Positions 6,331 to 11,033 of a stretch of 11,033 nucleotides of DNA are shown here, piece after piece (position 1 is the stretch's first letter; each line of letters starts with the position of its first letter). The translations under genes and the position numbers were made by a program. The notes beneath the pieces were generated by a model, which worked only from the letters and a program-made list of their open reading frames with translations, was not told the DNA's origin and did not search any database. The stretch is from Rhodospirillaceae bacterium (GTDB taxonomy: Bacteria; Pseudomonadota; Alphaproteobacteria; Rhodospirillales; Magnetovibrionaceae): NCBI GenBank assembly GCA_029883045.1, contig JAOUJU010000036.1:1-11033 (forward strand). Reading direction: 5' to 3'.

Positions 6331-7795
6331 GGTTCTTGACGCCCTTTTATATCACGCAAGTGACCGACCCGATGCGATTGCGTTCGCTGAAAAAAATGTT
6401 CGTCTTACATATAAAATGCTGGCCCATCGGGTTAGTAATACTGCCGGAGAATTTTCGGGACTTCCGCAAACGGTTGGCATTCTAGCTGAAAACAGCCTTG
6501 ATTGGATTGTCGCAGATTTAGCGTTAGCGTTTTGCGGAAAGACTACAATCCCCTTCCCAACCTTCTTTTCCACCGAACAATTAAATCACATTATCCACGA
6601 TGGTGGCGTCGAACACATACTTTGCAGTGAAATGACCGAAGCTGTTGCACAAAAGTTAGGCATTGCATACAGCCGTCTGGGTGCGTTATCGGCAACTCCA
6701 GTACCGTGGGAACAATGCAAAGCCGAAAGCGCATCACGCATCATTTACACATCCGGTACCACCGGAGCACCCAAAGGCGTTCGTCTGGGTGATAAACAAA
6801 TAAGCGCAAGCGCGTGTTCGCTAGTTGATGCTATCGGCGCAAGGGAAAATGAAACATATCTTTCCGTATTGCCGTTTTCCCTGTTGTTGGAACAAATTAC
6901 CGCCATTGCCGCCCCTTTGTTGGTTGGAGCAAAGGTAGGGCTAGCACCAGAAGTAACCCCTGCCTTGGCAAAGGGGGATCCATCGCCATTGGTTAGTGCA
7001 TTTGAACTGGTGCGCCCAAACGTTAGTGTTCTGGTTCCTTCCATGCTGGCAGCGTGGACAGCTGCATTAACAGCAACGAAAAAACTAGCGCCTGATAGTC
7101 TTCGTTATGTTGCCGTTGGCGGTGCTGCTGTTCCGGAAAAGCTGGTTGAAGGTGCGTGGCATCTTGGTATTCCGGCATATGTGGGGTATGGGCTTTCGGA
7201 ATGTTGCTCGGTGGTTAGCGTCACCCGTGAAGGCAATCGTGTACCAAACTCTGTCGGTACACCGTTAGCTGACATAAGCGTTGAAATTGTAGATGGTGAA
7301 ATTGTAGTGCACGGCGACACCGTAATGAATGGATATCTGGGTGGTAAAAACCCCAACGGCACTTGGTACACCGGGGACCTTGGTGAATTAGACCACGATG
7401 GAACCTTAAGGGTTTTAGGGCGAAAAGATAGTGTGCTGGTTACGGCAAATGGCCGCAACGTCAGCCCCGAATGGATTGAGGCCGCCATCGAAAGCCACCC
7501 GGCCATTTCCCGGGCCATAACACTTCTTGATTCCAACGGCGTGCTGTCGGTTTTAATTGCCCCAATACCAGAAGCAGATGAACACATCAATTCGTTGGGA
7601 GAAAAATCCCGCGCAGACCTTATTTGCGAACTGTTGTCGGGAATGCCAGATTATGCAATTCCGGCTCGCCATGCCTTAACCAATATGGCAGAACTTTTTT
7701 CGGGTGCAATGTTGAATGCGGCAGGTGAACCCAGGCGAAAAATCATTGCTAACAATCTTGAAAAATGGTTTTCACCATCAAAGGCAGAAAAATAA
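6323..7795 (+). CDS. AMP-binding acyl-CoA synthetase/acyl ligase
   Basis: ANL-superfamily adenylating enzyme (490 residues) that activates a carboxylic acid, probably a fatty acid, to an acyl-adenylate and then a thioester. Motifs run in order: A3 YTSGTTGAPKG (142-152), A5 YGLSE (289-293), A7 YTGD (349-352) and A8 with LGRKDS and ANGRNVSP (365-382). At the C-terminal position where the catalytic A10 lysine normally follows Gly, it reads AAGEPRRK (466-473), with Glu469 in place of Lys. It is shorter than FadD-type ligases (about 550) and lacks a carrier domain. The only usable start is TTG at 6323, inside the end of the previous gene; an in-frame stop lies at 6299. AGG/AGGA sequences precede it at 10 and 2 nt. 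Confidence 0.9.
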   Translation: MRKVLDALLYHASDRPDAIAFAEKNVRLTYKMLAHRVSNTAGEFSGLPQTVGILAENSLDWIVADLALAFCGKTTIPFPTFFSTEQLNHIIHDGGVEHILCSEMTEAVAQKLGIAYSRLGALSATPVPWEQCKAESASRIIYTSGTTGAPKGVRLGDKQISASACSLVDAIGARENETYLSVLPFSLLLEQITAIAAPLLVGAKVGLAPEVTPALAKGDPSPLVSAFELVRPNVSVLVPSMLAAWTAALTATKKLAPDSLRYVAVGGAAVPEKLVEGAWHLGIPAYVGYGLSECCSVVSVTREGNRVPNSVGTPLADISVEIVDGEIVVHGDTVMNGYLGGKNPNGTWYTGDLGELDHDGTLRVLGRKDSVLVTANGRNVSPEWIEAAIESHPAISRAITLLDSNGVLSVLIAPIPEADEHINSLGEKSRADLICELLSGMPDYAIPARHALTNMAELFSGAMLNAAGEPRRKIIANNLEKWFSPSKAEK

Positions 7796-8481
7796 TGAGC
7801 TTTTATCAAAGGTTAATCAGCGAAACAACAAGTGCTAGAAATAATTTTCAGACTATTCCGATTATAACCAGCACCATCCAGAACGGAATTACGCCCGGAC
7901 TTTATGCTAAATACCTTGAGCAAGCCTATCATCACGTTCGTTATACCGTTCCTCTGCTTTCGCTTGCTCTTAAACACTGCGGAACCAACGACAAAGTATA
8001 TGCGAAAGCTTTAAAAGAATATATTGCAGAAGAAACTGGGCATGAAGAATGGATACTAAACGACATAGCTGCCCTTGGGTTTGACAAGGAATCCGTGCGC
8101 ATTGGTCGTGGTGGGTTTGCGTGCCGCATGATGGTGGCTTATGCTCATTACGCCATTGAACACATCACTCCTTACGCATTGTTGGGTATGGTGCATGTCC
8201 TAGAAGGCATGTCCGTTGCGCTAGCCAAGAACGCAGCCGATGCCATTGGAAAAAGCATCAGCACAAGCTTTAACGGTGTTCCGCCAAATGCTTTTTCTTA
8301 TCTTACATCGCATGGGTCGCTAGATATTGATCACGTTAAGTTTTTTGAAGACACGGTCAATGCTATCGAGGATATAAATATACAAAACGTCATTGTTGAT
8401 TCCGCCAATGATTTTTACACCCTTTTTGGCAATATATTCCGTGAATTGGGTAAGTTGGCCGAAGCGGAAAAGGACGCCTGA
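7795..8481 (+). CDS. Haem-oxygenase-like diiron oxidase (HDO; TenA/UndA-like iron-containing redox enzyme)
   Basis: A 228-residue all-helical protein of the TenA/haem-oxygenase-like group. The ligand pattern of iron HDO enzymes is visible: E80-x2-H83 in EETGHEEW, E137 in VHVLEGMS, and H173-x3-D177-x2-H180 in SHGSLDIDH. The remaining carboxylate ligand is not certain. Relatives include UndA, which turns medium-chain fatty acids into 1-alkenes, and CADD, so an O2-dependent oxidation of an acyl substrate is a fair inference. Automated annotation may call it a 'TenA family regulator'; the metal ligands argue against both the thiaminase and regulator labels. The chosen ATG at 7795 overlaps the preceding stop in TAATG, so it is coupled to the ligase; an in-frame ATG at 7765 would add ten residues but lies inside the ligase. 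Confidence 0.85.
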   Translation: MSFYQRLISETTSARNNFQTIPIITSTIQNGITPGLYAKYLEQAYHHVRYTVPLLSLALKHCGTNDKVYAKALKEYIAEETGHEEWILNDIAALGFDKESVRIGRGGFACRMMVAYAHYAIEHITPYALLGMVHVLEGMSVALAKNAADAIGKSISTSFNGVPPNAFSYLTSHGSLDIDHVKFFEDTVNAIEDINIQNVIVDSANDFYTLFGNIFRELGKLAEAEKDA

Positions 8482-8484
8482 ACA

Positions 8485-9270
8485 ATGAATATTGAAAACA
8501 AGATTTTTGTCATTACCGGTGCCGGTTCCGGTATTGGCCGGGCATTAGCCATCGGCCTTTCTGCTAAGGGTGCGCGCCTGTTGTTGGTAGGGCGAAACGA
8601 AGAAACGCTTTCTCAAACCGTATCCATGTTGGAAAATACCGATAATGCCAAAATTATAGTTGGCGATGTAACTAAGGACGACACCAGAAAAGCCATTCAA
8701 CAAACCGCAACAAAGGAATTCGGCGGTATTGACGTATTAATTAATAATGCCGGGGTCAGCATCGTGGGTGAGCTTTCATCCCAATCAGATGATGATCTAC
8801 GCTCAATGATGGAAATCAACCTTCTGGCACCCATGCAACTGGTTCGCGACCTGATGGATTTGTTGGAAAAATCAGAATCACCGCGCATTGTGAATGTCGG
8901 ATCAATGTTTGGCGATATTGCCTTTCCTCTGTTTGCTGGATATTCAGCAACTAAATTTGGGCTGCGCGGTCTTTCCGATGCCCTACGCCGAGAGCTAGCA
9001 CCAAGAGGCATTGGTGTTTTATATGCTGCCCCGCGCGGAACAGAAACCAACGCTACGCCAGCACAACGCCACCTTACCGAACCATTTGAAATGAAATTGG
9101 ATGCACCAATGGTTCCAGCGGCAAACATCATCTCCGCATTGGAATCCGATGCCAGAAGTTCGTACCCCAAAAGCATTGAGCGCCTGTTCGTGCTGGTTAG
9201 CCGCCTTTTCCCTAGCGTTATTGATGGCAAGTTAATTAAACAGTTAAAGCGGGTGCAAACGTCCAGGTGA
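8485..9270 (+). CDS. Short-chain dehydrogenase/reductase (SDR)
   Basis: Classical SDR of 261 residues that reduces a carbonyl or oxidises an alcohol with NAD(P)H. It has the cofactor motif TGAGSGIG (11-18), D61 near the adenine, NNAG (87-90), the catalytic serine S140, and Y153 with K157 in YSATK. A basic residue (R37 in LLVGRNEE) after the second strand suggests NADPH preference. A C-terminal extension after about residue 190 carries hydrophobic segments (RLFVLVSRLFPSVI) that may bind lipid or membrane. It begins 3 nt after the diiron oxidase stop with AAGGA at 8470-8474, so it is the last gene of the operon. The 43 nt to the convergent regulator show no obvious terminator. Confidence 0.93.
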   Translation: MNIENKIFVITGAGSGIGRALAIGLSAKGARLLLVGRNEETLSQTVSMLENTDNAKIIVGDVTKDDTRKAIQQTATKEFGGIDVLINNAGVSIVGELSSQSDDDLRSMMEINLLAPMQLVRDLMDLLEKSESPRIVNVGSMFGDIAFPLFAGYSATKFGLRGLSDALRRELAPRGIGVLYAAPRGTETNATPAQRHLTEPFEMKLDAPMVPAANIISALESDARSSYPKSIERLFVLVSRLFPSVIDGKLIKQLKRVQTSR

Positions 9271-9313
9271 ATGCCTAGCACGCTAAATGGATCCACCCCT
9301 TAAAACATTTATA

Positions 9314-10474
9314 TTATTTTTGAGGGATGAACATGCTTGCCTTCGCTCCCGTTTCATCGGTGCTGGTCAAATCTAACCTACCACCATGGGCTTCAGCAAT
9401 TTTAGTCGCCAGCGCAATACCCAAACCATTGTTACTTTTGCTTATGCCGCTGCTTTTTATAAACAAGATAAGCTCATCACCATTACATTCGCTGCCAATG
9501 ACAATTTCAGAATTTGCCGGGGAAAATTTAAGGGCATCATCAATTATACATGAAAGCGCCTTTATGACCATCGCCCGATCAAGTTTTGCTATATCATCGC
9601 CAACAGGGTTTTTAATAACAATATTTATTTTCGCGCCGTCCTCACTAGCAAGAGAATAATCTTTTATGTATGCCAGAAGATCGCTAACAATTGTCGATGA
9701 AGCCATCGGTTTTAATTGATCAGCACGGTCTGCTGACAGCATTAAAATGTTATCAACCGTACTCTCAAGGCGTGAGGCAGACATGATGATGTAATCTAAA
9801 TATTCATCAATCCTATCATAATCCAATGCATCGCTCTTGATTTTTAGAAGCTCCGAAAACCCGATGATTGAATTGATGGGTGTGCGTAGCTCATGACCCA
9901 TCATAGACAAAAATGAATCTTTTATTTTATTCGCTGATGTTAATTCACGGCTTGTTGTATAAAGCGCTACGGCAACTTCGTTAAACGAATCTTCAAGTCT
10001 TTCCATGAATTCGCGTCGGTTGCGAAGTTTTTTTAATTCTACTGCTGCTTTGCTTATGGTTTTAGAAAGATCCTGTGTATCAATTGGCTTTGAAAGAAAA
10101 TCGTGTGCACCAAGTTTAAGTGCCTCAATTGCCTCTTCCTTGCCAGCGTGACCAGTAATTACAATAACGATCAGGTCGCGATCGTCACCGGCATCAGATT
10201 TCATTTTTCGTGCCATTTCCATGCCGTCCATACCCGGCATGCGAATATCTGTAACAACAATTCCAATGTCGATGTTGTCAGCAACCAACTTTATAGCCGT
10301 TTGGGCATCAAGCGCAGAAATACAGTCATAGCCATCAGATTCCAAATGCTCGGAAACTTCTTCGACTATATCAATGTCGTCATCAACGATTAGCACCCTA
10401 GGTAAATCTACATTAGATGACTGGTGTTGATTTGTTTTTGATGTGCCTTTTTCAATCTCTGCCATATCTTGCAT
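9314..10474 (-). CDS. Soluble REC-HisKA-HATPase regulator (hybrid response regulator/histidine kinase)
   Basis: A 386-residue cytosolic two-component protein without membrane segments. The N-terminal receiver domain (about 25-140) has the acidic cluster D31-D33, phospho-acceptor D76 (VTDIRMPGMDG), T107 and K129 (LSKP). A helical linker (about 140-185) leads to the HisKA domain with H194 in GHELRTP. The HATPase domain (about 285-386) is eroded: the N-box asparagine is Asp (IDDALKFSP, D313), the G1 DxGxG reads SSGIS (341-345), while the G2 GLG (350-352) is intact. It may therefore be a weak kinase, or work mainly as a phosphatase or phosphotransfer protein. No output DNA-binding domain exists. 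The ATG at 10474 follows AGGAG (10481-10485) by 6 nt. It is convergent with the biosynthetic operon and probably serves it, which is inference. Confidence 0.92.
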   Translation of the reverse strand: MQDMAEIEKGTSKTNQHQSSNVDLPRVLIVDDDIDIVEEVSEHLESDGYDCISALDAQTAIKLVADNIDIGIVVTDIRMPGMDGMEMARKMKSDAGDDRDLIVIVITGHAGKEEAIEALKLGAHDFLSKPIDTQDLSKTISKAAVELKKLRNRREFMERLEDSFNEVAVALYTTSRELTSANKIKDSFLSMMGHELRTPINSIIGFSELLKIKSDALDYDRIDEYLDYIIMSASRLESTVDNILMLSADRADQLKPMASSTIVSDLLAYIKDYSLASEDGAKINIVIKNPVGDDIAKLDRAMVIKALSCIIDDALKFSPANSEIVIGSECNGDELILFIKSSGISKSNNGLGIALATKIAEAHGGRLDLTSTDETGAKASMFIPQK

Positions 10475-10513
10475 ATTGCACTCCTGAAAAGCATAAATAA
10501 TAGTATTGCGTGC

Positions 10514-10533
10514 ATTGTAACTTTAATTACAAT
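10514..10533. repeat. Operator-like inverted repeat at the regulator promoter
   Basis: ATTGTAA (10514-10520) and TTACAAT (10527-10533) are exact inverse repeats with a 6-nt spacer. The site covers the predicted transcription start and the edge of the -10 box of the regulator gene, the classical position of a repressor site. It has the same 7-6-7 geometry as the repeat before glnB but a different sequence. Confidence 0.45.
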
Positions 10534-10560
10534 TATAACGACATTAAAAGACTTGGTCAT
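10532..10560 (-). promoter_or_regulatory. Sigma-70-type promoter of the regulator gene
   Basis: On the - strand ATGACC (10555-10560, 4 of 6 matches to the -35 consensus) and a perfect TATAAT (10532-10537) are separated by 17 nt. Transcription would begin near 10525, giving a leader of about 50 nt before the ATG at 10474. Confidence 0.6.
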
Positions 10561-10622
10561 CATTGAAAATATACAATTTAACCAGCGTCTTACCCTGTTG
10601 ATTTTACAGAAAAATATTTTAA

Positions 10623-10660
10623 CGCCGTGCCTTCGGCGCACATGGATGGAGCAACCCATC
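10623..10660. repeat. Two tandem hairpins in the intergenic region
   Basis: CGCCG/CGGCG (10623-10627 with 10634-10638; an overlapping alternative pairs GTGC with GCAC at 10627-10641) is followed by GATGG/CCATC (10645-10649 with 10656-10660). Each has a 6-nt loop. The segment is GC-rich inside otherwise AT-rich spacer. With the terminator at 10663-10699 this gives three hairpins in 77 nt. It may be the 3' end of the upstream mRNA, a small RNA or a REP-like element. Confidence 0.4.
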
Positions 10661-10662
10661 AT

Positions 10663-10699
10663 AAAAATCTCCGTCGCTAAATTCAGCCGCAGAGTTTTT
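10663..10699 (-). terminator. Probable terminator of the right-edge minus-strand gene
   Basis: On the - strand an A-run plus CTCTG pairs with CGGAG plus a T-run, with a single bulged A. The stem continues through a small internal loop to GCT/AGC around loop GAATTT. The T-run (10663-10667) follows the stem in the reading direction, and the hairpin begins 13 nt after the TGA at 10712-10714. The A-run on the other side would allow weaker two-way use. Confidence 0.55.
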
Positions 10700-10711
10700 A
10701 TTTTTCTGTTG

Positions 10712-11033
10712 TCAGTGAGGGCAAATGGAAAGCGTTAAGACCTCAGTATCTGAATTTAATCTGATCCAGACCTCGGTGTTTTTACCAATTTTGTTTCGCA
10801 AGTCATCGCTGGTAATTGGGCAGCCAAGCTTAGCTATGGCAAATTGCTGCATCCTGCTAACCGATGCAATTTTATTTAAATCAGATTCCGATAAAACGCG
10901 CATATCCACCACCAATTTCTGATCATTCTCGGCAGTGATTCTCATAATTTCCCATCCCGTATTGGGTGGGCTATTCAAATAGTAGCCTTTTAATGATTTT
11001 ATACTGTCGTTAATATTTGGCGCGCTCTCGCCG
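10712..11033 (-). CDS. C-terminal part of an unrecognised protein, cut by the window edge
   Basis: The frame is open from the right edge of the window down to TGA at 10712-10714, showing 106 residues. A TTG at 10978 could be read as a start, but the frame continues unbroken for 18 more codons to the edge without a stop, so the gene more likely begins outside. The visible part has no membrane segment. It shows a WEIMRI..NDQKLVVDMRVLSE strand-rich stretch, a helix (ESDLNKIASVSRMQQFAIAKLGC), and a final strand pattern (VWIRLNSDTEVLTLSIC). I do not recognise the family. It points the same way as the regulator gene but is separated from it by 237 nt containing hairpins and a promoter. Confidence 0.6.
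   Translation of the reverse strand, partial: GESAPNINDSIKSLKGYYLNSPPNTGWEIMRITAENDQKLVVDMRVLSESDLNKIASVSRMQQFAIAKLGCPITSDDLRNKIGKNTEVWIRLNSDTEVLTLSICPH

Noticed and set aside
7105..7590. 161-codon open frame on the - strand
   Set aside because: Antisense shadow of the acyl ligase C-terminal half, with no recognisable motif.
7765..7797. Earlier ATG start for the diiron oxidase
   Set aside because: It would add ten residues encoded inside the ligase gene; the ATG at 7795 in the TAATG overlap is the natural coupled start.
8697..9296. 199-codon open frame on the - strand
   Set aside because: Entirely antisense to the SDR gene, which has all family motifs; the frame has low-complexity Ser/Arg content and no domain pattern.
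9271..9313. Terminator between the convergent SDR and regulator genes
   Set aside because: No stem of useful length with a U-tract could be found in these 43 nt.
10725..10922. 65-codon open frame on the + strand
   Set aside because: Antisense to the right-edge minus-strand gene, with no ribosome binding site or recognisable content.
10712..10978. Complete 88-residue gene starting with TTG at 10978
   Set aside because: The frame stays open from 10978 to the window edge, so a truncated longer protein is more likely than a small gene with a rare start and no clear ribosome binding site.

Overview
The window looks like a chromosomal segment of a moderate-GC proteobacterium, most probably an alphaproteobacterium. 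The GlnB and GlnA sequences, the glnB-glnA order behind a sigma-54-type promoter, the class I phosphoribulokinase and a His tRNA with encoded CCA all fit, but the lineage is judged from protein flavour only. Nothing suggests phage, plasmid or insertion sequences, and there is no CRISPR array.

Left part (1-1662). The tail of a membrane protein (1-150, +) faces a phosphoribulokinase gene (238-1218, -), with a hairpin terminator that can serve both between them. Upstream of the kinase on the same strand is tRNA-His(GTG). Middle part (1663-4940). A class I/II PLP aminotransferase is followed by the nitrogen-assimilation pair glnB (PII) and glnA (type I glutamine synthetase). This pair is preceded by a sigma-54 -24/-12 element and a perfect inverted repeat, and closed by a strong GC-rich terminator. 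PII senses 2-oxoglutarate and glutamine status and controls the adenylylation and expression of glutamine synthetase.

Right part (5045-11033). This is the most unusual region. Five tightly packed + strand genes run from 5045 to 9270: a secreted DUF6134-like protein, a 'thermostable hemolysin' family protein with a GNAT/LuxI-like look, an AMP-binding acyl ligase, a haem-oxygenase-like diiron oxidase (HDO, UndA/TenA-like) and an SDR reductase. Junctions overlap by 8 nt and 1 nt or are separated by 3 nt and 38 nt. Convergent to them is a soluble REC-HisKA-HATPase regulator (9314-10474, -) with its own promoter, an operator-like palindrome on the start site and an eroded ATP-binding region. Together this resembles a small fatty-acyl-derived metabolite or signal pathway (activate, oxidise, reduce, transfer) linked to a regulator. 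Its product is not known to me. The window ends inside an unrecognised minus-strand gene (10712 to beyond 11033), which is separated from the regulator by a run of hairpins.
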